A stretch of 64,000 bases of DNA from Streptomyces sp. Je 1-332 (GTDB taxonomy: Bacteria; Actinomycetota; Actinomycetes; Streptomycetales; Streptomycetaceae), in the NCBI RefSeq assembly GCF_040730185.1, contig NZ_CP160402.1:124001-188000 (forward strand). Reading direction: 5' to 3'. A program made the position numbers and the translations under genes. This document shows, in pieces, positions 8,739-17,073 of this stretch. Within the stretch, counting starts at the first letter, position 1. Each line of letters opens with the position of its first letter. The notes beneath the pieces are model-generated. The model was not told the DNA's origin, made no database searches, and saw only the letters and a program-made list of their open reading frames with translations.

Positions 8739-10109
8739 TCAGGGGAGGTCCGTCCCGGCGCGGGCTCGGACGGGGACGTAACCACCTACGGCGCTGCCTG
8801 CCTGCAGGGTGCGCAGGCGGTGTTCGAGGTGGATGGCGCGCTCGGAGGTGGGGGCGAGGACGGCGTACTCGACGCTGCGGTGGAGCGTGGTCCGGTCGGT
8901 GGTGATGATGACGCCTTCGCCGGTGTGCGGGTTCCAGGCCAGTTGGTGAATGTGCAGGTCCTCAAGGAGGCGGGGCAGGCTGGTGGCGGGCAGGTCGTTG
9001 CGGGCACGCAGGGTGTGGGTGCGCATCCAGTGCGGGCCCAGCAGGCGGGTGGCGAGGTGGTGCAGGTGGGTGCAGCCGCCCAGGCGGGCGTTGACCTCGT
9101 TGAAGAAGACCTCGCCGGTCGGGGTGATGATGGCGTCGATGTTGACCAGGCCGCGGTATCCGAAGGCGCGCATCGCTGCGGCCAGCCGCAACGCTCCCTC
9201 AAGGATGGTCTGCTGGGGGCCGGGGGTCAGGGGAGCAGGCATGAGGAAGCCGTTCCATACGGGTTCCATGAGCATCTCCCCCACATTCAGCACAGCCGGC
9301 TGCGTGCCGTGGGCCGGATCGCAGTCGATCTCCACGCAGAGGGAACGGCAGTAAGGGTGGTAGGCCTCCGCGACGAACTGGCCGTGCGGGGCGTGCGTTT
9401 CCTCAAGCCCGGTCGCCGCGATGAGGACGTCGAGGTCTTCCGGGCCGGTCAGGTCCAGAGTCTGCTGTGCCCCGGCGGCCGGCATGCCCGCATCGGTGCG
9501 GCACAGCCAGTTCCCGGCCCCTCCCGCGTTGCGGTCGGCCTTGACGATGACCGCTCCGGTGGCCTCCAGCAGCCGGGGCACCGCGCGCAGCAGGTCCCCG
9601 CGGGTGGCGCACAGCGCACCGTCAGGAACCCGCACACCGACGCCGGCGGCCAAGGCACCGAAGACCGCCTTACTGTTGAACAGTTCGGCCCCGCCCGCCT
9701 CTTCGAATGCGGCGTACCCGGTAATGCCCAGGGCGCGGGCGAGGCTGCCCAGACCCCGGTCGTGGAGGTAGCCGCGCATCTCCCATTCCTCAGGGCGCCG
9801 CACGAGCGCGCGCAGGCGGGCCAAGAGGCCGGGCTCGTGCAGTTGCTGCTGGTCCAGGCAGCGGACCGCGGCATCATCGGGCGTGAGAATGTGCACACGA
9901 GCCGGATCGAAGCCCACCAGGGGCCCGATGGCCTCGAGGTGGACGGGATCGACGGGTTGCGGGAGCACGAGCGCGTCACCGTCGCGCAGCAGCCACACCA
10001 TCCGGGCGCCCACGGCCGGTGTCCCCTCGTGTTCCGCCGCATCCAGGAGACCGCGACGGTGAACCATGTACTCGCTGTCACAGTTGCCCACCCACAGCCT
10101 GCGCACCAC
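8739..10109 (-). CDS. ATP-grasp peptide ligase, PGM1-like
   Basis: Cytoplasmic ATP-grasp ligase of 456 residues, GTG start with GGGAG seven bases upstream. The N-terminal pre-ATP-grasp domain carries VWLLRDGDALVLPQPV. The ATP-binding part includes VIVKADRNAGGAGNW, and the metal/ATP end reads GEVFFNEVNARLGGCTHLH, the hallmark of the pheganomycin-type (PGM1) ligases that join a small amino acid to a peptide. The C-terminal extension (HTGEGVIITT...) fits the PGM1_C region. No precursor peptide, leader protease or transporter is visible nearby, so substrate and product are unknown. Confidence 0.8.
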   Translation of the reverse strand: MVRRLWVGNCDSEYMVHRRGLLDAAEHEGTPAVGARMVWLLRDGDALVLPQPVDPVHLEAIGPLVGFDPARVHILTPDDAAVRCLDQQQLHEPGLLARLRALVRRPEEWEMRGYLHDRGLGSLARALGITGYAAFEEAGGAELFNSKAVFGALAAGVGVRVPDGALCATRGDLLRAVPRLLEATGAVIVKADRNAGGAGNWLCRTDAGMPAAGAQQTLDLTGPEDLDVLIAATGLEETHAPHGQFVAEAYHPYCRSLCVEIDCDPAHGTQPAVLNVGEMLMEPVWNGFLMPAPLTPGPQQTILEGALRLAAAMRAFGYRGLVNIDAIITPTGEVFFNEVNARLGGCTHLHHLATRLLGPHWMRTHTLRARNDLPATSLPRLLEDLHIHQLAWNPHTGEGVIITTDRTTLHRSVEYAVLAPTSERAIHLEHRLRTLQAGSAVGGYVPVRARAGTDLP

Positions 10110-10354
10110 ACAACTCCCTCACCACGAAAGGCAATCGGCCAAAGAGCGCTACCCCACGTTGCGGCCGCACACTCCCCGCCATCCCTGCGCGCAGCCGTCA
10201 GGGGCAGCGGCCGGGGCGGCTGCCCTCCAGCCGCCCACTACCTGAACTCAGCTCGATAGAAGCGGTCGCGGACGGCGATACGTGTCTGGAGGAGCCCACC
10301 GGGTTCAAGAAGCCGATCTTGTGCCGCCTTCTCTGTCGGAGGCCCCGGTTACGG

Positions 10355-10972
10355 GTGCCGGGTGAGCGGATCGAATACACCGGCAGGCCCCGACCTACCG
10401 ACCTACCCGCCCGCCCCGACGCGCTGCTGCCTCTCCTGAGCGCCGATGAGGAGGTCGTTGCGTTCTTCGCCGGGGTCGCGGACCTCGACGCGACGGATCC
10501 GGCCGACCAGGAGTTGGTGGACGGAGTTCGCCTTGCCTCCGGGGCCCGGCTGGAACAGTTCGCTCGGGCGGGCTCAGGGGACGCGTTCTGCTTCGTCGGT
10601 GAAGGCGGAGAGGAACGCCCGGTGGTGTACGTCAGCCTCGACGGCGAAGCCGGACTGTTGGCTCTCGGGTTGCCGGAGTTGGTCAGGCTGTGTCTTGTGG
10701 CACCGTGGTGGCGGGATGCTCATGGGCGGACAGCCGAAGAATGCCTGTCAGTCGCCGACGAGTACCGAGAGGACCTGCCGGATTTCGACCTGCGGCGCGA
10801 CCTCGCCGCCCGGGCTCTGGGCCTCGATCCGGCCGGGCTGCCGTCGGAGGCGGTGGTCCTCGCCCGGCTCGTAGAACTCTCCCGTGGGCCTGTCGCCACC
10901 TCCTGCATTGTCATGGGATACGAGGGCGACCCGTTCAACCCCCTGTTCGGCGCCGCCCCCAACCGGCCGTGA
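10355..10972 (+). CDS. Hypothetical protein, possibly SUKH-like
   Basis: About 205 residues if it starts at GTG 10355, which has GGAGG 12 bases upstream; the frame is open much further upstream without other good starts. The body is acidic, with DAFCFVGEGGEERPVVYVSL followed by EAGLLALGLPELVRLCL, an arrangement reminiscent of SMI1/KNR4 (SUKH) proteins in which a strand pair precedes a helix. The resemblance is weak. It is divergent from the ATP-grasp ligase; no functional link is evident. Confidence 0.55.
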   Translation: MPGERIEYTGRPRPTDLPARPDALLPLLSADEEVVAFFAGVADLDATDPADQELVDGVRLASGARLEQFARAGSGDAFCFVGEGGEERPVVYVSLDGEAGLLALGLPELVRLCLVAPWWRDAHGRTAEECLSVADEYREDLPDFDLRRDLAARALGLDPAGLPSEAVVLARLVELSRGPVATSCIVMGYEGDPFNPLFGAAPNRP

Positions 10973-11159
10973 CTGAAACGCTATACGGGCACGGTCCGGT
11001 GCCGGATCCCTCTACAGCCGTGTTGCGTGTGGCCTAGGCCGTCGTTGCCATGCCTCAAAGAACGATGCCCTGAGGCAGTTGGCATGCCGGAGTCGCGAAT
11101 CCGTACTCTGTGTGATCTACAGCCGACTTCCCGTCACGGGAAATGCTAGGAGCGTCCAA

Positions 11160-11756
11160 GTGAGCCATCCTCTACCGCAGAGCCACCACCCGGCGTCCGA
11201 AGGGATGCCCAACTACCCGTCGCCGTTGCACATGGCCGGGGCTCAGTATCCGCCGTTTCCACGCCCAGATGCCCGGTACGCCCAGCAGGGCCCTCTATAC
11301 GCCGGATGGATGCAGCGGGCAGACGCTTTCCTCCTGGACAGCCTGATCAATTTCGGGCCGATGTGGCTCCTGATAGGCATCGGTTACGCCATCGATGAGA
11401 AGAGCTCCGGAGACAGTGGCGAGATCCCCGCAGCGATCCTGAGCTGGGTGGGCATCATCGCCATGGTCGTCACGACTGTTGTACAGCTGATCCGCGAAGG
11501 TCGAACCGGGCAGACCGTGGGCAAGAAGGCCTTCGGTATCCGAGCCGTACGCGACCACGACGGTTTCATGCCCGGAATCGGCCTGGCCCTCAGCCGTCGA
11601 CTCTGCCAGTTCCTCAACTGGCCGCTCCTCGCGCTGGGTTGGTGGTGGGCCATCTGGGACACCAAGAAGCAGACTTTCGCAGACAAAATCACCGGTGTTG
11701 TCGTCGTCACTGCTGCCACCGGACCTACACAACAGCCTGCCGCTGGCGGCCAATGA
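11160..11756 (+). CDS. RDD family membrane protein
   Basis: A 198-residue membrane protein. GTG 11160 with AGGAG seven bases upstream is the likely start. A Pro/Tyr-rich cytoplasmic N-terminus (residues 1-45) leads into the RDD domain: GWMQRADAFLLDSLI, two hydrophobic segments, then GQTVGKKAFGIRAVR and a last membrane segment before DTKKQTFADKITGVVVV. RDD proteins are poorly characterised and are proposed to act in transport. It stands alone with no operon partners. Confidence 0.85.
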   Translation: MSHPLPQSHHPASEGMPNYPSPLHMAGAQYPPFPRPDARYAQQGPLYAGWMQRADAFLLDSLINFGPMWLLIGIGYAIDEKSSGDSGEIPAAILSWVGIIAMVVTTVVQLIREGRTGQTVGKKAFGIRAVRDHDGFMPGIGLALSRRLCQFLNWPLLALGWWWAIWDTKKQTFADKITGVVVVTAATGPTQQPAAGGQ

Positions 11757-12106
11757 GCCCATCGCCGTTTTTTGCCTGGCCCTGCATACGGGGACGCGGA
11801 ACCCCTGACCACAAACTGGCTTCCTTCGCGCCGCGACCAGGGCCCGGGGTGGTGAACGACCCCCAGCAGTCGCATGGTCGTAACCGACCTTGTTACCCCT
11901 ACGCGATGCGCAATGCGCCCAACACCCGGCCCGCCCAACACGCCTGACTCTCCAGCGTCACCCGTATCGTCGCGTGATCCGTACTGTCGAGCGATGTGAT
12001 CACTCGATCGTGAGTTCTTCCGCACTCCGGCCGGGCATGGCGGGATGCTCGCAAGGGCGGCGCGTGATGGGCGCCTTCCGGATGTCCACTGGGGTGGGGG
12101 CGTGGC
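11757..12106. other. Intergenic, nothing recognised
   Basis: About 350 bp between the RDD gene and the isoprenoid unit. No frame here has a ribosome site or a domain. Promoter of the downstream operon is expected near its right end. Confidence 0.35.
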
Positions 12107-12385
12107 ATGGCAGAGGCGGCGGGACGGCGTGGAGGAACGGACGGCCAGGCGGTGTTGCTGGTGGCCGGACTGGCCGATCTGGCGGTGAGTACGCTGGGTT
12201 CGGCGTTGGGGGCGGTTCGGGGGATGCTGCGACGCTCCGACGCCGCCGAGCTGGCGACGGAGGCCGAGCGTGACCTTCTGGCGCGCGGCCGCCTGGTGCT
12301 TGACCGGTACGCGACCGTGCCCCCCGCTCACCTGGAGGTGCTGGCCCGGCGGGCGCTGGCTCGACGGGCCGCCGATGACGTCTGA
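12107..12385 (+). CDS. Small helical protein of prenyl operon
   Basis: A 92-residue protein not recognised as a family. It is Ala/Leu-rich, with a moderately hydrophobic helix (VLLVAGLADLAVSTLGSALG) and then a charged amphipathic region ending in ARRALARRAADDV. ATG 12107 follows a G-rich stretch. Its end overlaps the start of the polyprenyl synthase by 11 bp, so the two are translationally coupled. A membrane-association or partner-protein role for the synthase is an inference from that coupling. Confidence 0.6.
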   Translation: MAEAAGRRGGTDGQAVLLVAGLADLAVSTLGSALGAVRGMLRRSDAAELATEAERDLLARGRLVLDRYATVPPAHLEVLARRALARRAADDV

Positions 12386-13430
12386 GGTGTGGGAGCCGGA
12401 CGCGTTCAAGTCCCGCGTCGACGAGACACTGCGCCGGTTCGTCGCCGAGGAGGCGGACCAATTCGTGGCCATTGACCCGCTCCTGGGCCCCGTGGCCGGG
12501 CAACTGGAGGCGGCGGTCGCGGACGGCAAACGACTGCGTGCGGCATTCTGCTACTGGGGCTGGCGCGCGGTGGGGCAGCCCGACAACGACGCCTTGGTGC
12601 GGGCGGCGGCCTCCATGGAGCTCGTACACGCCGCGGCCGTCGTGCACGACGACCTCATCGACGACAGCCCGCTGCGGCACGGGCGGCCCACCGCGCACCG
12701 CGCCCTGCGCGGCGCCGTACGCCGTCGCCCGCGCGCCGATGCCGCGGCGAGGTCGTTGGCGATGCTGGTGGGTGACCTGCTGATGGCGCTGGCCGGACAC
12801 CTCTTCACCACCAGCGGGCTGCCCGCCGCGTATCTGGCCCGGGCCCGCCCGGTGTGGTCGGTGATGGCCCGCGAGCTGATCGCGGGAGAGTGTCTGGAGA
12901 TCCTGCGCACCGGATCCGGTCCGGACATCACGGCGTCGCTGAAAGTGATCCGCTACAAGACCGCCAAGTACACCGTCGAGCAACCCCTGCTCATCGGCGG
13001 GGCCCTGGCCGGTGCCGGGCCCCGGCTGCGCGAAGGCTACGAAGCGTATGGGCTGCCGCTGGGCGAGGCGTTCCAGTTGCGGGACGACCTGCTCGGTCTC
13101 TTCGGAAACCCGGACCTGACCGGTAAGGCCAACGCCGACGATGTGCGCGGCCACCGGCCGACAGCCCTGTTGGCGGAGACCTGGCGCCTGGCAGGCGACG
13201 ACGAGCGGGAGCGGTTGCGTGCACTCCTCGGCAAGCGCGACCTGGGCGCGGAGGGCCTGCAAGAGGTGCGCCAAGTGATGGACCGGCTCGGGGCGCCCGC
13301 CCGCATCGAAGCCATGATCAGCGCGCGGGTCGAGGAAGCGCTCGACGCCCTGCATGCCCTGGATGTGCCGACGCACGCCACAACCGCCCTGACCGTGTTG
13401 GCGCGTTCGGCGGCCCTCCGCCTGTCCTGA
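12375..13430 (+). CDS. Polyprenyl diphosphate synthase
   Basis: Trans-type isoprenyl diphosphate synthase of 351 residues that condenses IPP with an allylic diphosphate. GKRLR (51-55) and the first Asp-rich motif HDDLIDDS (92-97) bind substrate and Mg; the second motif is QLRDDLLGLFG near residue 235. The residues four and five places before the first motif are alanines rather than aromatics, which in this family usually allows chains longer than farnesyl. It starts inside the upstream gene and is followed about 160 bp later by an MpaB-like oxygenase, suggesting the two act on one prenyl product. No terpene cyclase is nearby. Confidence 0.88.
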   Translation: MTSEVWEPDAFKSRVDETLRRFVAEEADQFVAIDPLLGPVAGQLEAAVADGKRLRAAFCYWGWRAVGQPDNDALVRAAASMELVHAAAVVHDDLIDDSPLRHGRPTAHRALRGAVRRRPRADAAARSLAMLVGDLLMALAGHLFTTSGLPAAYLARARPVWSVMARELIAGECLEILRTGSGPDITASLKVIRYKTAKYTVEQPLLIGGALAGAGPRLREGYEAYGLPLGEAFQLRDDLLGLFGNPDLTGKANADDVRGHRPTALLAETWRLAGDDERERLRALLGKRDLGAEGLQEVRQVMDRLGAPARIEAMISARVEEALDALHALDVPTHATTALTVLARSAALRLS

Positions 13431-13514
13431 CTCCCCCACGGGGTGGGTGAACCTGCGCCTCCCTTGCCTGCCGGCGGCGGCCGACCCCGCAGCGGACACA
13501 TGGAGACGCGCGGC

Positions 13515-13578
13515 AGACGCCCAAGACGCATCAGACGCACCCAATGCAGCCAATGCCGCCAATGCCGCCAATGCAGCA
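13515..13578 (+). repeat. 9-bp repeats upstream of MpaB gene
   Basis: Seven successive 9-bp units: three of the type CAGACGCMY and four of the type CCAATGCMG (clear units from 13543). If the frame open from GTG 13447 is translated, they encode tripeptides of the type x-Asp-Ala then x-Asn-Ala ahead of the oxygenase. Confidence 0.7.
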
Positions 13579-13593
13579 GACAAGGACCCCGCC

Positions 13594-14754
13594 ATGAACT
13601 ACACCGAGACATCGATGGATTCCCTGCGCCAGGCAGGGGACGAACTCGCCGACGCCACCGTCGCCGAACTCTTTGAACGCGGGCAGGTCGGAACGTTCAA
13701 CACCCTGATGCGTTACGTCTCCACCGCCGGCTCACCCCTGCCGGACGGGCTACCGGAGGTCGCTCGCGAGTACCTCGAAGCCACCCGTACCCCGCCGGCC
13801 TGGGTGGACTGGGGAGAGATGGAGAAGGCGCGGCTGTTCTTCATCGACAACAACGTGCACATCTCCACCGCGCTGTCCTTCGCCTCCATGCCCGCCTGCT
13901 ACGTCGTCCCGCACGTGGCGAAGTTGTTGTCGACCACCCACGGTCTGAAGTACCCGTCCAAACGGATGGCGGAGACCGGGCAGTTCACCGTCTACCTGAT
14001 GCGGCCCGACGCCTTCGAGAGCGGCAGCCGCTTCATTCCCGCCGCCCAGAAGGTCCGCCTGCTGCACGCCTCCATCCGCCACCACCTCACTCGCGAGAAC
14101 CGGTGGGAGACCGGCCTGCTCGGGACGCCGATCTGTCAGGAGGACATGATCGGCGGGCAGATGTTCTTCTCGATGCTCGTGCTGGACAGCCTGCACCGCC
14201 TGGGTATCCACATGTCGACGGAAGGCGCGGAAGCGTACTACTACGCCTGGCGCGTGGTCGGCGCCATGCTCGGCGTCGACCAGGACGCCGTCCCCAAGAC
14301 CCTTGATGACGCCCGCCGCTTCCTCGACCTGTACATGGTCCGACACATGGGACCCTCCGAGGAGGGTGCGCATCTGACCCGGCAACTCATCGACCTCTAC
14401 GAGGAAGTGGTGCCCGGGACCGTACTCGACCCGATCGTCTCGGCTCTCATCCGCTTCCTCGTCGGAGATACCTGTGCCGACTGGCTGGCGGTTCCCCGCA
14501 CCCGATGGGACACCGTCGTCAAGACCGTGCCCCATCTGCTGGGCGTACTGGAGACGATCGAGGACCGCTCCCCGCTCGGCGCCTGGGCGCTGGACCGCCT
14601 CGGCCATCTGACCAGCGTTCTGGAACTGTCCTCGCTCACCCGCGGACGCGTCATGCACTACGCCATCCCCGAGCAGCTCAAAAAGGATTTCGGCGTCCCC
14701 AACACGGTCCCCCGCACCCACCGGTGGACCCCACCGGCCACCACGGTCCACTGA
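13594..14754 (+). CDS. MpaB/latex-clearing-like oxygenase (DUF2236)
   Basis: A 386-residue helical protein of the DUF2236 family, which includes fungal MpaB (oxidative cleavage of a farnesyl chain) and bacterial latex-clearing protein (cleavage of polyisoprene); members are haem-dependent or predicted so. Conserved segments seen are PSKRMAETGQFTVYLM, KVRLLHASIRHHL, TPICQEDMIGGQMFFSMLVL and EAYYYAWRVVGAMLG. The start at ATG 13594 has AAGGA seven bases upstream; an in-frame GTG at 13447 would add an Asn/Ala-repeat N-terminus. No signal peptide is seen, so it is likely cytoplasmic, unlike secreted rubber oxygenases. It follows the polyprenyl synthase in the same direction. Confidence 0.82.
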   Translation: MNYTETSMDSLRQAGDELADATVAELFERGQVGTFNTLMRYVSTAGSPLPDGLPEVAREYLEATRTPPAWVDWGEMEKARLFFIDNNVHISTALSFASMPACYVVPHVAKLLSTTHGLKYPSKRMAETGQFTVYLMRPDAFESGSRFIPAAQKVRLLHASIRHHLTRENRWETGLLGTPICQEDMIGGQMFFSMLVLDSLHRLGIHMSTEGAEAYYYAWRVVGAMLGVDQDAVPKTLDDARRFLDLYMVRHMGPSEEGAHLTRQLIDLYEEVVPGTVLDPIVSALIRFLVGDTCADWLAVPRTRWDTVVKTVPHLLGVLETIEDRSPLGAWALDRLGHLTSVLELSSLTRGRVMHYAIPEQLKKDFGVPNTVPRTHRWTPPATTVH

Positions 14755-15011
14755 CCGCCGCTCTCCCGCTGACGCAGGGGGCACAATGGTCGGTCCTACG
14801 TGTCCTGCGTCAGGCGCTGGGTCGGCCGCGGCTTTGGGCGGATGGCTCGATCCGCGTGCCGTTCATGGGCCGAGACGGCAGGCGCGCCGCGCTGCGTGGG
14901 ACGAGCCGCTGGTGCCTCAGATGGGATCCATTTTGTCTGCCACGACGGTGGTGGGGCCCGCCTGTTAACGTATCGAGCCGGTGGGGGCGGGCCAGGGGGT
15001 GGGGAGAGACG

Positions 15012-15545
15012 ATGACGGATATGGAACAGGCATGGCAGGTTGCAGAGCTGCGCTGGCGGAGCAATACCTTGTCCGCATTCGTGGCGGCATGCTCTCGTGA
15101 CGAGGAACGCGCACGCCAGGCCCGCGAGTTGGCTCAGCAGGCACTCGAGTGCAACCCCGACGACATCGAGGCGATCCAGGAGATCCAGGAGATCGTCTGG
15201 ACGCTTGCCGACAGCGCCGAGGATCTCGCGGACCACCCTCACTACCCCAGCGAGCCGAGGCCTGACGAAACCGACCGTCTGGTCCGTGACCACCTCAAGG
15301 ACATCCTGCGCAACCACCTGCCAACCGAGGCCCGCGATTGGATGTCAGGCACCCAGCTCTTTCTGGACGTCGATTTCCATGCTCTGCGCCAGCTGCCGGC
15401 GCTGGACTCACGAGTCCGTGAGGACGTCTTCTACACCTACGGGCGCGCCACGATGGCCCTTGACCTCGGAAACCGACAAGCAGCCGAACGTGAGCTGGAA
15501 CGCCTGCGGGAGCTGAGCAAATCGCACTCCAAGGGAACACCCTGA
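15012..15545 (+). CDS. Hypothetical helical (TPR-like) protein
   Basis: A 177-residue soluble protein, not recognised. ATG 15012 has GGGGAGA upstream. The sequence is almost all helix with TPR-like spacing (ELAQQALECNPDDIEAIQEI, then RATMALDLGNRQAAERELE). No catalytic motif. It precedes the insertion-sequence graveyard and has no clear operon partner. Confidence 0.65.
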   Translation: MTDMEQAWQVAELRWRSNTLSAFVAACSRDEERARQARELAQQALECNPDDIEAIQEIQEIVWTLADSAEDLADHPHYPSEPRPDETDRLVRDHLKDILRNHLPTEARDWMSGTQLFLDVDFHALRQLPALDSRVREDVFYTYGRATMALDLGNRQAAERELERLRELSKSHSKGTP

Positions 15546-15654
15546 ACCTTTCCAACCTGGTGCGGTGGGATGGTAGTTGGGCTGGGGGCGGTGTCAGGGT
15601 GTGAAGAAGCTTCGGGTAGACGGGTTCACGACCAAGGTCTGCGCTACCTGTCCG

Positions 15655-15770
15655 CCTGCATGCGGACCAGCTGGCAGACAAGGGCTACCGGGCGCCCGGC
15701 GGCACCGCCCACCTCCCCTACTGGGGACGGCCCGGGGGAGCTGTCCCCAGGTCAGCTAGACACTGTCCGG
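15655..15770 (+). pseudogene. IS5-type transposase remnant
   Basis: In the frame through 15662, LADKGYRAPGGTAHLPYWGR is followed, after a frame change, by LSPGQLDT. This matches the ADKGY...LSPGQ end of actinobacterial DDE transposases of the IS5 superfamily. Both neighbours of the fragment are non-coding, so only a scrap of about 110 bp survives. Confidence 0.5.
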
Positions 15771-15774
15771 CGGA

Positions 15775-16068
15775 TTATGCTTCGAGGTCGAGGATCCGGA
15801 GGTCGTAGAGATAGGAGCGATCGCCCTTAAAGCTGCGCCAGACGGTGGCCGGGGGTTCGAGTTCGTCAGCGTGGCTCTTGAGGGGATGGGCAGTGACGAG
15901 GCCGTCAGCGATCTCGCAATGCCAGCCGTCGGTCGGCGACCAAACACACCGCACGTCTCCGTCCGTTCGGCGGTAGGCAGGGCGGCCATTGTGCTCGCCG
16001 TCGCGTTCGAAGTGGTAACGAAGCCCGTCTATGTGGCGCACGAAGGTGAAGGATGAAAGTGCCGTCAT
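15775..16068 (-). CDS. Small hypothetical protein
   Basis: A 97-residue soluble protein from ATG 16068 (GAAGG lies very close upstream). It is beta-rich: FTFVRHIDGLRYHFERDGEH, AYRRTDGDVRCVWSPTDGWH and a C-terminal FKGDRSYLYDLRILDLEA. I do not recognise it. It sits between transposase remnants, so it may be a survivor of an invaded region or itself imported. Confidence 0.5.
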   Translation of the reverse strand: MTALSSFTFVRHIDGLRYHFERDGEHNGRPAYRRTDGDVRCVWSPTDGWHCEIADGLVTAHPLKSHADELEPPATVWRSFKGDRSYLYDLRILDLEA

Positions 16069-16141
16069 ACCTTCGGCACTGTATGGGACAACGCTGCTGG
16101 CGGCTAAGCAGTTCTGGGCGTACCCAGATGCAGGGTGCATC

Positions 16142-16698
16142 TCACGGGCGGAGCCAGAGCCGGATTGCGGCGACGGTGACGGTGCCGTGGAAGACGTAGA
16201 CCCTGTTGTCGTAGCGGGTGGCGACAGCTCGGGAGTTCTTGAGCCGATTGATCGTTCGCTCGACCTCGTTGCGGCGTTCGTAGATCTCGCTGTTGAAGCC
16301 GACGGGCCGACCGCCCTTGCTTCCGCGTCTTGTGCGGTTGGCCCGCTGGTCCTTCGGTTCGCGGATGATGTGGTTGATCTGGCGTCTTCGCAGGTAGCGG
16401 CGGTTGCGGCGTGAGCTGCATGTCTTGTCGCCGCCGAGGTGGTCCGGCCGTGCGCGGCCGTCCGCCCTGCGGTCGGGGAACGGCGATGCGGTTGAGGACC
16501 TCAATCATCTGCGGCGCGTCGCCCCACTGACCCGGCCGAGTAGGAAGGCCGTCGAATCGACGCTGACCATGCTCCAGTCGATCCGACCCGCGAGGTCGGC
16601 GTCCGCGCCGCATCCGCATCCGCATCCGCATCCGCATCCGCATCCGCATCCACTGAGAACGACGAGCAGACACCGGCAGGGCTTTCGTCTTAAAGGCG
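16142..16698 (-). pseudogene. Degenerate IS5-family transposase
   Basis: Pieces of one transposase lie in three different frames. IDWSMVSVDSTAF (catalytic region, near 16570) is in one frame, VLNRIAVPRPQGGRPRT in a second, and GDKTCSSRRNRRYLRRRQIN through ERRNEVERTINRLKNSRAVA to the C-terminus in the third. The N-terminal part and central segments are missing and a hexanucleotide array interrupts the 5' side. It cannot be functional. It abuts the intact element at 16699. Confidence 0.8.
16611..16652. repeat. Hexanucleotide microsatellite (CATCCG)
   Basis: Six perfect CATCCG units and a seventh CATCCA in tandem inside the degenerate transposase. It encodes Met-Arg repeats in one minus-strand frame, which is a by-product rather than a protein signal. 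Confidence 0.95.
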
Positions 16699-17073
16699 CT
16701 AACAAAGCCGTTGGACGTGGCGGTGGGTGATCAGGCAGACGGCGAGACCGAGGAAGGCCTCATGGATGTCGTCGCGCCGTTCCCAGCGGATGCGCAGGCG
16801 GCGGAAGCCGTGGAGCCAGGCGATGGTGCGCTCGACGACGTAGCGGAAGATGCCCAGGCCGGTGCCGTGTGGCTCGCCTCGTTTCGCGATCACGGGGCGG
16901 ATGCCGCGCTGCCAGAGCAGGCGGCGGTACTTGTCGTGGTCGTAGCCGCGGTCGGCGAGAAGCGCGTCAGGGCGTCGGCGCGGTCTGCCGACCCGTCCCG
17001 CGACGGCTGGGATCTTGTCGAGCAGGGGCAGGAGTTGGGTGACGTCGTTGCGGTTTCCGCCGGTCAGGGTCAC
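16699..17073 (-). CDS. IS5 transposase, C-terminal frame (orfB)
   Basis: Second half of a DDE transposase, read after a -1 shift from the upstream frame. It contains the catalytic block LLADRGYDHDKYRRLLWQRG and the C-terminal Y-(2)-R-(3)-E-(6)-K-like region VVERTIAWLHGFRRLRIRWE. After the shift the junction reads SGPSPVDR, then GSKHHLIVDGQGIPLAVTLTGG, which is the expected uninterrupted family sequence, so the reading is not damaged. Confidence 0.85.
   Translation of the reverse strand: MTLTGGNRNDVTQLLPLLDKIPAVAGRVGRPRRRPDALLADRGYDHDKYRRLLWQRGIRPVIAKRGEPHGTGLGIFRYVVERTIAWLHGFRRLRIRWERRDDIHEAFLGLAVCLITHRHVQRLC

Noticed and set aside
12000..13595. Minus-strand frame of 531 codons
   Set aside because: Antisense to the polyprenyl synthase, whose Asp-rich motifs and start signals are clear.
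12107..14754. Complete terpene biosynthetic cluster or encapsulin cargo unit
   Set aside because: No cyclase and no encapsulin shell gene is present in the window, so only the synthase/oxygenase pairing is claimed.
13750..14784. Minus-strand frame of 344 codons
   Set aside because: Antisense shadow of the MpaB-like oxygenase.
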